Part shown: positions 12,501 through 41,132 of the stretch, in pieces
Numbering within the stretch: the stretch's first letter is position 1
Layout of the letters: each line of letters starts with the position of its first letter
Assembly (NCBI GenBank): GCA_013399305.1
Contig: VXAI01000066.1
Location: forward strand, 1,174,374-1,238,373
DNA: 64,000 nt
Source of the DNA: Rostratula benghalensis
Lineage: Eukaryota; Chordata; Aves; Charadriiformes; Rostratulidae
Reading direction: 5' to 3'
Notes under the pieces: generated by a model
What the model saw: the letters and a program-made list of their open reading frames with translations, nothing else
The model's database searches: none
What the model was told of the DNA's origin: nothing
Position numbers and translations under genes: made by a program

Positions 12501-15500
12501 AAAGACAAATAAAAAGCACGTCTGTTTTTGAAATACTGATAATCTAGGTTCCTGACCTACAGAGATGAGGGGTACCCTCTAAACCTCATTTCTATGTACT
12601 TCTAAGGCAATGCTCCCATTAGTTTCCACGTCAAATATGTTCAGCTTATATTGTTTCTTTACTTTTATTTCTGAGGTAAATATATTTGGATGATAAAGAG
12701 CCACGAGGTTAAAATCAGAAAGAAAGAAGAAAGACAGTCACAGTGAATTACCTTCCTCACAGGAATCCTGTTGTTACCTCTGTTATTCTGCTGCTTTGTC
12801 ACTCACTGCATTCATATCTTTGGAAATTCATAAAAATCATAGAAAATAATAGAAATTAACTTAAGAAACTGGGAAGTATGACAAAGAGAAAACTACAGTG
12901 CAGATGAGAAGTAAAAGACCAGATCTATGCCTTAGTGAAATAATAGTATTTATATTGGCTCCAGTAACCACTGGCACGGCCCAAACAGCATTCATGCATT
13001 GTAATCTCTGTTTGGCTTGCAGTTTGTGCTTTTTAAACTTTTTTTTTTCTTAAATCTGATAATGTTTTTTTATCTGATTTAAACTTTTTTTCTTTTTTTT
13101 TAATCTGATAACACACCATTCTGGAGGTATAACTCATCTTTATATTTTTGTTTATACACTTGTTTATATACTTCTGTGCTTGTTTATATTTAATATTTAT
13201 ATTTCCTGAGGAGCTGAAAAAATTCTCAAGGCACAACTGGTCAACAAACAAAATAAGTGCAACATGAGTAAAGAATATAGGGTTAAACAGGCCTAAATAT
13301 CGTATCTTAGTATAAACATAGGACCCTAAAGGTTAATTAAATCCAAAACTTAAATAATCAATATAACCTTATTTTTCATTGAATTACCACTGAATCATTT
13401 TAACTATTACCTAAGCTATCTATAATCAGCTATTAGGACTCCTTCAGCAGCACTTGCGTAATGGATTTCCTTCAAATCAGTTTTTAACTGATGTATAAAT
13501 ACTAACATCACTAATGTCATTTTTCTCTGCGTTTGTGAGGGTAACTGCTATTGAATGTTGCTTCTTCAACATCATTAAGTTGTACAATAGATGTCTCTCT
13601 TGAATTCTAGTCCAAACTCGGGTTAGTCTTGCAGAACAGCACTACCTGAGCAGCAACACAACCCATACGGCAACATGGCTGTGGAGTATTACTACACACT
13701 AACTGGCTTCCCAGCCAGGAGTTGTTGGAGAAGTTTGTAAAACAAATGCATTTAACCTTTTCTTCTAGTGCCTCCTATTTTGTCTAATTAACTAATAATA
13801 ATTTAGTAACCTAATAGTAATTGACAACATAGAAATGCACAATAACCATGCCCTGAGAACTGACATGAGCAGTATTATATCGCCCAATATACCAGATTTC
13901 ATACAACTGTTTCATTACCTGCAAGCTTCTTGGTAATGAATACGCTATTAAAGAGGTATTTTTAATTTTCATGTTTCTCATGTTGTAATTCTCCAATAAA
14001 TTTCTCTGACTTCCAACATAAATAAGTTTCATTATTCCTTATTATTAAAAGAAACAAACACATTCTCCTTCACTGAAAGGGTGTCATATAATTAGATGAC
14101 CTTCCCACATAAAATCGTGAATGAAAAAGTACCTGACAACTTGCAGGAAAATATTTAATCAGATATTAGGGCATTAAATATAGTTAGTCAAGACACAAGG
14201 CATTATTGTACTAACAAATGCTTTCGGAAACAGTCTTTCACAATATAAGAGATCAAAACAGACTTTAGTTTTACTACACCATTAGACAGGTCCCAGATTT
14301 CCAACAATTTATCACAGATTTCTTCATTTGGTTGCTTTAAACATGCTTTTAAAACATAGTTGATAACTAGTAAAAATTGCATACAATGCAAATAACATTT
14401 CAGATAAGTTTTATTGACTTAATGCTCTGGTAATAAAATTATAACAATCAGTATTATTTTGATTTATTGCAAATTTTACTTTCACCTTTAATGGACTTGG
14501 CGTATGGCAGAATTGAATGTAATGCTGCTGCCACCTCAAGGTCACTACAGAAAAGTGTGATGGTTCATTTTGGTCTACTCATATTTACTAAACAGTAGCA
14601 AGATTCAATAACTAAGAAAGAACGGACTCCTTTGTTTTCATGCAGCTGTTCGATGCTTACTGTGTGCAGATTCCACACATGCATTTGAACTGCAAATACA
14701 ACTCTGGGGCTCTGTGTACATGGCAGTGCCTACACGTGCACCTGCAGACCTGCATGCAGGCACAGCACTGCGGGTTAGAGAAAAAAAATCTTTGGACGTT
14801 CAGGAATGTCCATAAAGTGAGCCAAACCAAGAGCTCCTAATTTTACACAAGCTCATGAACAAGAATTTAACTTAGTAAAACTGAAAAGGTAATAAAAAAA
14901 TTCGGTACAGTATCTTTCCAGGGTTTGTTTTTATTTGTTGCTTTTTTAAAATTTCAGATTAAAATCACAGTAGGATGGAGAACTCCAGTTTGTCACATTT
15001 CTGTTAGTATTTTAATAGATATTTTGAGAGAACAAGTGCACAATAAATTCTGTAGCACAGATAGGAAAGTTGTGTAAATTTTCTCATTTAAGGGTTTGGA
15101 GGACCATAACCTTAATAAAACCTAATGAAGAAAACTGGAACAATGTATTTATTCCATACTATGAAATGTCTGCAGTGTTGTGTGTTTGTATGGACGCTCA
15201 GAAGTTAGGGAAGTTTTAGGAGTATAAAATTCTACAGGAGCATAACAGAAGCCTCACACCACCAGACACATGACAAATATGGGGTCAGCTACATAAATTT
15301 TGCAAAATTTATCTAGGTTAGGTTAATGTGACTGCCACACTGAACTTTCCTGAAAAGTGTCATACTCTAAAATTACAATCTACTGCTTAAAACCCACCCC
15401 AAGCCCCCATGTGTCTAGATTTAAAAACCTTACCTAATCTCATTTGGTGAAAACCAGATTGCACTCCAAGTAAAAAAGTCTGCAGGAGGAGATCAATCCA

Positions 15501-18500
15501 TGGAACATAAGGAAAGTTGCCAGGATGAGCCAGACCACTCACTCAGAAGCAGATGACTGGTCCACAGTTCCCTTTCATGATACCAGCGGTACTCAAAAGC
15601 ACTTGTTAGATCTTGATTTAAATTATCCAATTTCCACACTGAACAGGAAATCTTAATACCTTTATTCTGGCCTATATTTGTAACTGAATCTGCAACAAAG
15701 TCATGGATATACCAGCGTTTCACACCCTGTGGAATTTACACATTTTTGATGGTATTTTATCCCTTGGGAGCTAACGTATAGGAGTTAACTATACTGTATG
15801 GAAGCTAACATATTCCAGGAGTTATTTCTTGCATCAGAAATTAGTGTATTTTAGTCCATAATGACTGCTTTAACAAGCAGGAAAAAGTAATGACTTTAAA
15901 GTACAACTTAAAAAAAATAATTAGTAATTAAATTAATTACAATAATATTAGCTAAAAGAATCTAGTTCTTTTTAGGGGCTCTCCTTTTACATGTGAAATA
16001 TTAATTTATGCACTGTAGGATCTGATTCTAGGCTTACTGCACCTTATCATTCACAAATGAATTCTCCTGAATGTGTAAAACACACAGGGAAGACAATCAC
16101 TGGGGCATATATGAATGGCAAATGTAACAACTGGTATCAGTATGTACCTGCTATGATGTAACACTTCACATACAGCTAATTTCTCTCAAGAATGTGAAGG
16201 ACACTTCTGTACTTTCACAGACTGCAACACGAAAAAAAGAGTGGTAGTTTGCTGTCATTGTTGTAGGAGTCTTTTGTGCATATGACTTCCCTTGCTACAA
16301 CTGCCAGTAATAAATCACATTCTACACTCCCTTAATTGGATTACATACCTAAGAAAAGCGCTGTTTGGAATAAGAGCTGGCAAAAAAAATATCACTATCT
16401 ATGCAAAGAAATAAAAAGGGAAAATAATAATGGGCATGAAAATATGTGGCATCACGTGGCAAGTCCCTATGAATTGCCTTGATATTTTCTATATACCTAA
16501 ATAATTTTTTGTCCCTATTCTAAATGGAGCTACCCCATGGACAATTCAGCACTAAAAACCAATCCAAGCTCTCCTTATGATTTTCACTAATTTAAAAGTC
16601 CTGTCCTCGGAACATGTGCACAGGCCACACTGCATTTACATTAATACAGACATAGGACAACTGCATATTCTAAGGCTTTGAAGACAATGGTGAAACATCT
16701 CTTAACATTCACACCTACTAGTTTATCAATGCCCAAAAAAAAAACCAAAGAAGGTCCAATTCTCACCTACCAGCTGGCAGTATCATTCCAACAACTGTAG
16801 AGAACTTTAAATTTGTAACAGGACAGGCTAACTGGAAAGCTAGATTCTGTTGACTCTCAATCACTGCAGAATCAAGTCCAAAGAATCAACAAACTGTTAC
16901 TCATCCCCCAACTGTTTCCCCTGCAGTGCCATGATTTCAGAGGATCCAGTGCTTGGTTGCCTCAAAATATAAATTAAGTAGAATATGGCATAGTTTGGCT
17001 ATTTTTAAAAGTGCCTTTTCAAAGGCAGGTGATTCAAGCTGTAATGTATCCTACTGCCTTCAGTCCCTATTGCAAACCCACTCTTTTTCAACACAGATTC
17101 ATAAAACACCAGCATTATATAGGCAAAAATAGAGATTAAAAGGATTTTTATTTATTTTTTAAAGAATTTTATAAATCTTTCTGTCCTGTTTCTTCCTTCC
17201 TCCAGCCACACTCAACTGCAGCCCAGATTTATCCTCTTCTGCTTTATGCTTACTGCAGACCTTCCAATGAGAGACAAATATGCCCACGGTAATATTTTGG
17301 GCAAGTCTTTAAAAATTACTTACTAATATACTAAGAGTAGTAAGGGATGTGATTTTTTGTGACATTTTAATGCATGATTACATATAGAATGCAGCTATAA
17401 TTGTATTTTGCAGTAACACTGAGAGAAAGAGTTTTTCACTTACTTCACAGGTGAAACCAGCAGATATATCAGTTGTGAAAAGAACTGCTGTGCTGGAGCT
17501 TTATAAAAAGTTTTAAGTTATAAAAGCCCCTGTTGGTACAGTTGTATCAGAAAAACACCTTTTTTTTATTGTAGAGAACATTTCAGTGTGAAGCTTTCCA
17601 TGGTGTTTCACTATTTCCATCTCCCCAAATAGTAGTTTATTTGTGTTCTTACAAACTAGCAAAGCTATGGGAGAAGTTAGCTTCTCCCAGCTTCTACTCT
17701 TAGAATATCACCAGCAACCTCATGTCAAGTGCTTTTTCACATTCTCTTAAATTGAGTGCCTCCTAACAACCGACTCGCAGGTTCTATGAAAACAGAGCTC
17801 TAAGTCTTACATTTTAGACCAGCTAATATTTAGGGTTTAATGTTGCTCAAGTCAGCAATGCTCTCCCAAAACCACAAACATGACTTCAAAATTTTAAGGA
17901 AACATCTAAGGAAAATGTTGAGCCTTTCCCTATTTCTTGCAGTCAAGGGTTCTTATTCAGGTCTCTTCTTCTCAATACCACTGAAAAGTCAGTATGTTAA
18001 GATAGAACAGTGTATTCCACAGAACGGCATGTGGGGAAATTTGCAAAAAAATTATGTTCTCTTATTCCTGAGAAAAGTTGTAAATATAAGTGAAGAAGCC
18101 AATGAGAGAGAAATACAGAAGAAAAAAAAAAATCTGTAAAAAGCAATTCCAAAAAGGAGACTTATGGTCAAATAACTAAGATTCAAGGGAAAGAAAGTAA
18201 GTTTGCAAATAATAGGACAGATGCTGTTAAATCACTTCTAAATTGCAATTATATATTTTATATATACACTTACTTGCACACATAAAATTGGATTTACGTA
18301 TGGCTTAGAGGTGGCCCTGAATCATAGGGTTTAAATCTGGAGTCAAGCCTATATCTGTACAGCCATAAAGCTAGGGGGAGCTGGTGATCGAACATACGGA
18401 TTTTTGGTCTCATTTCCTGTACAAAGTAGAGTAGATAATATTTTAGGAGAGAAAATAATTCATGTAAGAAAGCAGAGTCAAAGAGATTTCCCTTTAATTC

Positions 18501-19251
18501 ACAGAAAAGTATACATAGAGAGTGAAAAAACATCTCATCATTTGATAACATGTCATGAGAAAATATAAGGTCTAAAGGAATGAGAGAGATTCACTGATTT
18601 GCAGCATTAGCAGTATTAAATAATTAAAAGACAGATCAAGGAAAAACAAAAGACAAAAAAATAAGAAGTTAAAAGTGTCATGGTTATTCTTTGAATATAC
18701 GACATATATCAGATTTACAGCTTTTTAGCAAATACTAATATTTTAGATTTAGTAAACATATTAGTAACCATCTTTTCAAAAAATAGGAGATACGTATCTA
18801 AATTAAATTAATATAAATCAGCCCCTAGATGTCATTGTTGCAGCTGAAATATCACTTAATACAGCACTTTCCTAATTCTGTAGTAGAAAAGACTGTGTAA
18901 AGCAAAATAAACCATCTAAGTAATATAAATTCTGCTCAGTTTTAATGCCTCAATGCCAAAACACAAAGACCTCTGAGGCTGTAACAAAAAAGGTAACTAA
19001 CCCTAACTATACAAAAGGGTTGTATGTGAAATTGGGGTTCTGACAGCAGGTAAGCACAACCACCTCAAAAGATACTGCAATCTAAATCTCAGAGCGTAAA
19101 ACAACATATACCCCTGTCACAAGGGAAGATTCTTTGTAACTCCAATCAGTGTTTGCCTCAACATTAGAAACATAGACATTTCATATAATGCACACACCTC
19201 TAATTCTATCTGGAACAGCTGTATAAATATTTAATTATTGTTTTATAAATC
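9546..19251. other. AT-rich intergenic DNA, no gene seen
   Basis: Nearly 10 kb without a recognisable exon, RNA gene or preserved repeat. ORFs of up to 113 codons (9762-10103 +) and a 76-codon minus ORF at 15493-15723 carry no motif I recognise. Base composition is uniform and A/T-rich. Conserved noncoding elements are possible but not visible without comparison. Confidence 0.55.
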
Positions 19252-19790
19252 TTAAAAAGTTTTTGTCTTCCATGGTATCCAGTAGCAACAAGTTCCAGAG
19301 TTTAATACACACATATCAGAAAGAAATAAAAATCTAAAACTTCCTGTACCTGTTTTGAAAGTGCAACCATTCAACTTTTCCAAATATCTTATTAGTCTAA
19401 TGGTAGAAGCATATTTAAAGTGTAATTTGTTTTCTTGATATCCTTTACTATCCATATCTACCATGTTCTAGTGCATTGTCTTTCTAAATGAAATAATGCA
19501 GTATTCATTCTTCCCTATACAATTCTTCTGGACTTTGAATAATTCTCAATTCATCTGCAATATTTTCTTTCAGAATATAACCCTATTTCATACATAAATA
19601 ACACAGTGGCATTGTTCTTACCACTCTTCTCGTACTCTCTGTATTTTCATACATTATACACAAGGTTTGCAAACTTCTGTATTTAGAAGGTAAAAATGCC
19701 CCCTCTGTGAGGCTCCATTTCACAGTAAGGACTCTAAAGATACCAGCCTGATAAATCAAAGTATCCAGTGCATATGCACCTATGTAAATT
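19252..19790 (-). repeat. Ancient L3/CR1-like LINE remnant
   Basis: The + strand has a degraded resemblance to the reverse complement of old amniote L3/CR1-type elements: 'catggtatccagtagcaac' and 'aagttccagagtttaat', then a pyrimidine-rich 'ttccaaatatcttatt' block, and near 19720-19800 a stretch recalling the part upstream of it. The match is patchy and recalled from memory, so limits and identity are tentative. Confidence 0.38.
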
Positions 19791-22344
19791 CTTCCCTCAT
19801 TTTGTAACTGAGAAACTCCCAAAACTTCATTTTTCATACGATAATCAACTGCATTATATGCACTCTAAATTTTTTCCCAGAAACAGAGCAGCTATGAGCA
19901 GACAAACCTTGTACACACAGACAATATGAAACAGACTCTGCTGTTCCACAGCTCTTCCATAATATGCCAGTAGAAAACACTGATCATCAACACGGACATT
20001 AAAATTAATTTATATATATAAACACAGATATCTGCTATCTAACTGTCTAGATATACCATGTTGGTCAGCAGAACACTCTTTCAGCAGTTCCAAAAAAGAC
20101 TGCATTGGGAATAAACATAAAGGAATCCTGTGTAAAAAGGATGATAAAGTTAAGGAATTATTAGTTCCTCGTAGTGTAATCACTAATAAGTAATAGGCAG
20201 CCAAAAAGAATGAGAAAAGTAGGTCCAGACTAATGTGTTACAGTTAGTCTATAAAGATGACAGAAAAAATCCTAGTTGCCAACAGCGTTGCAACGCTACC
20301 ACAAATTTTGACTTTTTATGGTGGATCCATCTCATGATAGATAAAGGCCACCTCCAGGCTGCCAAGACCTAACACTGAAGTGAATTACAAAATAAAAAAA
20401 TACTTCTTCACACACTACTCAACGCGCTCACGCAGTAGTACTCTTGTTCACCATTCACCTGGGAAGAGGTGTACAAGGCAAGGTCTCTGCTCCAACCTGT
20501 GCTCCATGCAGGATCCTCTCCTGTTGTACGCTGAGCTATGGAGCAGTTTATTTAATCTCCACTCAGGAGATTCAGGAACCCTATTTATAGAACACATTAT
20601 AACGATGTGAGAATTATACAGCTTTTGGAATGGTTTTGGAACGGTCGGGCACAAAAGTGTAGAAAACTCATGGGCCAAATTGGATTTTTTATTGACAACT
20701 ATATAACTCATAGCTGCACAAGTCATTAATGAAAATAAGTCTAATCATTAATCTTGATGACTGAAAAGAGTTTGAGACTTAGGCCACAAAGAATAAACAG
20801 ACATTTTATAGGCAAGTTACTATATAGAGATTTCTCTTATTCTATAAAAAAAAAAGTGTGTACTTTGCATGTATTTACTTCCAGATAGCATCTTTGCTGA
20901 TGTAGCTCTAAATTTACTTGGTGTCTCTAGACTATGCATTACTCTTTTAAATTAAGCTTATAATGTTTACCATAAAACTCGTGCCACTGACATTCTGTAC
21001 ATATTTACAGTAATTACGAAGCAATTTTGTATAAACTTTTACAAAAACATCAACATTCTCAACATAATATGCTGAATACAAGTGTCTCATCTCTACCACT
21101 CAGGGAGAGTTGCCTTATCCAAATCTCATTTGGTTTCGTGTCTCCTTCAACTTGAAAGCAATGAAAATGAAAAATACGAAAAGAACTTTCTGAATTAAGA
21201 AGCCTTTCAAATTAATGTAAAAGTGTAAAATCTAAATCTGTTTTTGTTGTACAATCATACTTACATGCAGAATGGAATCTTTAACTTAGTCCAGCTTTAA
21301 TTACAACAGAGGAGAATAACAGAGTATATGCAGACTGTTACTCATTATCAACCCAGTGTTTTTAATCCAGATATATCAGATCCTAGCATATTTTGATTGG
21401 ATAAAGGAGGGTGAGAGTCCTGTTATCTACAAGAGCAATTAAATCCAGGGAACTGGTTAATTAAAGTATGACAAATACAGAAGTGAAAACTAAGTTTTTA
21501 AAGGAACAGGGTCCACAAAAAATAATCACATTTCTGTGAAAAGGTTCTACTTAATATAGCAGAAAATGATGAGACAAGCTGCTACTATTATTGCTGCTAT
21601 TATTACTTCTACTACATTTTACATTATGAATACTACAAAGCTTCAATATTTTTTTAATGGAATGTATTTTAGTAGGTGTTAAGAAGACAGGTTGTATCCT
21701 TGTATTTTCCCCACAAAAATTTCTTTAAAAAAAAAGTCTTACCAAAATCTTACCAGAGTTATCTTACCAAGTCACAGACTGCAGAATAAGGTTTGAAGTG
21801 TCTTAAAAGTTCACACAATTAAACAGTGCTTTGTAATTCAAGGAATTAAAGTAACAAATAAAATTAAATAATGCCTATTGAAAGGATAGCTAAATCCACC
21901 TCTTGAATAACACCTGATTTGCCAGTATTTCAAACACATCTTTTATTCCTATGAAACAATATACAATCATTAACAAAACTCCCAGCTGTGGGAGGAAGCA
22001 AACTTGCAAAAAGTTGCTATAATTTTACCAGGTCTCCCCCAAATCCAACCATAGACCTGTCCACGTCATTACACTTCACGCCCCTTTCTGGAAACAAGCA
22101 TTAAATTTTATTTGCCATCACCTAGCTATGAGTCACTGCTCATTATTCCCTTGACTTTTCAGTTTATATAAAACATTTCATAAATTCACAGGATGTAACA
22201 TTTCTAGTATGCAGCTTCTAAGGTTGCCCCTGACATGCAATGCACACTTTAAGCTCCATATTCCTGCTAACTTAAATCGCTAAACCCTCTTGTCAGTTCT
22301 CTGCCATTTACACTTGGGAACATTTGCACTGGTCCTGTATCAGA
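19791..22344. other. AT-rich intergenic DNA, no gene seen
   Basis: No recognisable coding or RNA gene. A pair of overlapping ORFs on opposite strands near 20380-20726 is motif-free. Confidence 0.5.
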
Positions 22345-22905
22345 AATAGTGTGGGCAGCAGGACTAGGGCAGCGATTGTTCCCTTGTACTCGGCACTGGC
22401 AAGGCTCATTTTGGGTGTTGTGCCCAGTTTTGGGTCCTTCACTAGAGGAAAGACATTGAGATTCTGGAGGGAGTCCAGAGAACGTCAATGAGGCTGGTGA
22501 GGGACCTGGAGAACAAGCCTTATGAAAAACAGCTTGAGGGAGCTGGAGGAAAGAAGGCTGAAGGGAGATGTTACTGCTCTCTACAACTACCTGGAAGTCA
22601 TAGCGAGGTGGGGGTCAGTCTCTTCTCTCAAGTAACAGCCGACAAGACAAGAGGAAATGGCCTCAAGCTGTAGCAGGGGAGTTTCAGATTGGACATTAGG
22701 AAAAATTTCTTCACCAAAAGGATGAAGAAATCAGACATTGGAACAGGCTGCCCAGGGAAGTGGTTGAATCACCCTCCTAGGAGGTACTCAAAAGGCATGT
22801 AGACGTGGTGCTGAGGGACACGGTTTAGTGGTGGTCATGGCAGTGGTAGTTTAATAGTTGGCCTCAATCTTAAAGGTCCCTTCCAATCTAGACAATTCTA
22901 TGATT
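22345..22905 (+). repeat. CR1 retrotransposon, 3' fragment
   Basis: The segment follows a CR1 3' region of a different subfamily from the copy at 0.8-1.5 kb. Landmarks are 'aggactagggcagcgattgt', 'gggagtccagagaacgtcaa', 'caagacaagaggaaatggcc', 'aaatttcttcacc' and 'aggctgcccagggaagtgg'. The end is a CR1 terminus ('ccttccaatctagacaattc', then 'tatgatt'). Compared with the family a short piece is missing near 22550, and several frame breaks are present, so it is inactive. It lies about 370 bp upstream of the CpG island and directly abuts the candidate exon at 22959. Confidence 0.9.
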
Positions 22906-22958
22906 TGCCATTTTAGACCCAAAATGTAAGGGGTTGTGTGGTTTTTTTGTAACTACAG

Positions 22959-23127
22959 GTGTTTGCCATTTGAAAACTGCGCTGAAAGAAAACACCTTTC
23001 GGGAGACTATACCATTTCTTGAAGTGCTTCGTGCTGCCTGCCTTGGCACTGGAAACTGGAATATTGACAAACTCCTGACTGACAAAGGCAAGAAGCCAGG
23101 AGGCCACCTGCACACAGGAGTTGCAAG
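22959..23127 (+). other. Candidate upstream exon (splice-bounded)
   Basis: A 169-base segment is preceded by a T-rich tract and an acceptor ('ttttttgtaactacag') and followed by a good donor ('gcaag' then gtaaac). One frame is open throughout, within the ORF at 22934-23131. It could be an alternative 5' exon of ZNF507. If spliced to the acceptor at 26919 its open frame would not match the ZNF507 frame, so it would act as 5' UTR. Both splice signals could also arise by chance. I recognise no protein family. Confidence 0.25.
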
Positions 23128-23269
23128 GTAAACACCAATTATTTTGAGACTTGGAGTAAAACCACCAGCTCAGCCACACTGGTCCATCATAAGGGGCTGT
23201 GCATTGCCGTTAAGTCTCTGTGCTGAGTGGGAATTGGAATTGATAAACGCATTGATGGAGCTGCCTACG

Positions 23270-24350
23270 TCCATTTCACCCCTGCGGGAGGCCGGTGGCA
23301 GCGCTCCGTGAAGAGGGCCCGGGGAGCACACCCGGACCGCCACAGGGCTCCACCTCGCCTTCAGGACGGAGCCAGCGCGGAGGTGAGGGGCAGGCCAGCC
23401 CCAGGCCAGCCCCGCCGTGCGCCCCCGGCGCTGCGGGAGCGGGCAGGCAGGGGACGCGGCGCCGCCATGGCAGGGCCCGCGCTCGTCTCCCGGGCAACGG
23501 CGAGGAGGAGGCGGCCGCGCGGCGGCAGCGTCCACCCGCCGGTCACCTGACCCCAGCCCGCCGCTCACGTGATACGGTCTCCATCGTCGCCATCTTGAAG
23601 CGGTGGCCAGGGGTGAGGAAAGGAATTTTTCTTTTGGGTTGTTTTTTTTTTTTTTTCTCATTAAAATCTCTCAGGTAAAAAGCGGGGCGAGGCCTCGGCG
23701 CTGCCGGGGCGAGCGGGTAGCGGCGGCGGCCAGGCGGTAGGGTGCGAGGCGGGCGGGCAGGCAGGCCCCGGGGCGGCGTGCCGCAGCCCATGTGCCGAGC
23801 CGCCGGCGGCTGCAGCTCCCGGCGGAGCCTCCCCCGGGCCGGGCTCAGGCCGCCGCCGTCCCCCCGCCCCGGCCCAGCTTACCGCATCAGCCTCCCCAAC
23901 GGGACGGCTCCTCGCCCACTCCGCGGCGCCGGGCCCGCTGCTGGAGACCCGAGGCTGCGGCACCTGCGCGATATGAAGCGGCGGCGGCCGTGCGGGGAGG
24001 GGCGGCGGGGGCGGCCGGCGGAAGGCAGCGGGGTTCTGCAGCCCCGGGGCTGCAGCCGGCAGCGGGGAGCCAACTGGTGGAGTTTCCCTGCCCGCAGGAG
24101 CCGCGCTGTGACCAGACCGGCCGCCCTGGGCTCGGCGGTTGTGCAAAGCCGCAGCTGCCTTTTCCGAGCCCCGGGGGTATTTCTGCCCGTCCCTGCCGCG
24201 CCGTTCCAGCGGGCGGGTGGAAGGGGCAGCTTCAGCCTAGAGGCGGTTTCCTCTGCCCCGGATCTTCCCCTTCGGGCCTCTCCGCCACCCCCAGAGCCCC
24301 CGTTTTAACTGCCGGGAGGGCTGGGTGACGCCAGCAGAGCCGGCAGTGAA
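23270..24350 (+). promoter_or_regulatory. ZNF507: CpG island, presumed ZNF507 promoter
   Basis: About 1.1 kb of dense G+C and CpG begins abruptly after AT-rich DNA and lies 2.6-3.6 kb upstream of the first ZNF507 coding exon. It contains a palindromic E-box (tcacgtga, 23565-23572) and, about 20 bases on, a YY1-like site ('gccatcttg', 23589-23597, reverse orientation). A donor-like site (tcag/gtaaaa) at 23674/23675 could close a noncoding first exon. The exact start site and first exon cannot be read from sequence alone. The many overlapping ORFs here on both strands (up to 188 codons) are typical artefacts of GC-rich DNA. Confidence 0.8.

Positions 24351-41132
<16,782 letters not shown>

Noticed and set aside
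23170..24328. Several long ORFs (up to 188 codons) on both strands in the ZNF507 CpG island
   Set aside because: They overlap in several frames, are Pro/Arg/Ala/Gly-rich, and stop codons are rare in GC-rich DNA. This is the expected artefact of a CpG island.
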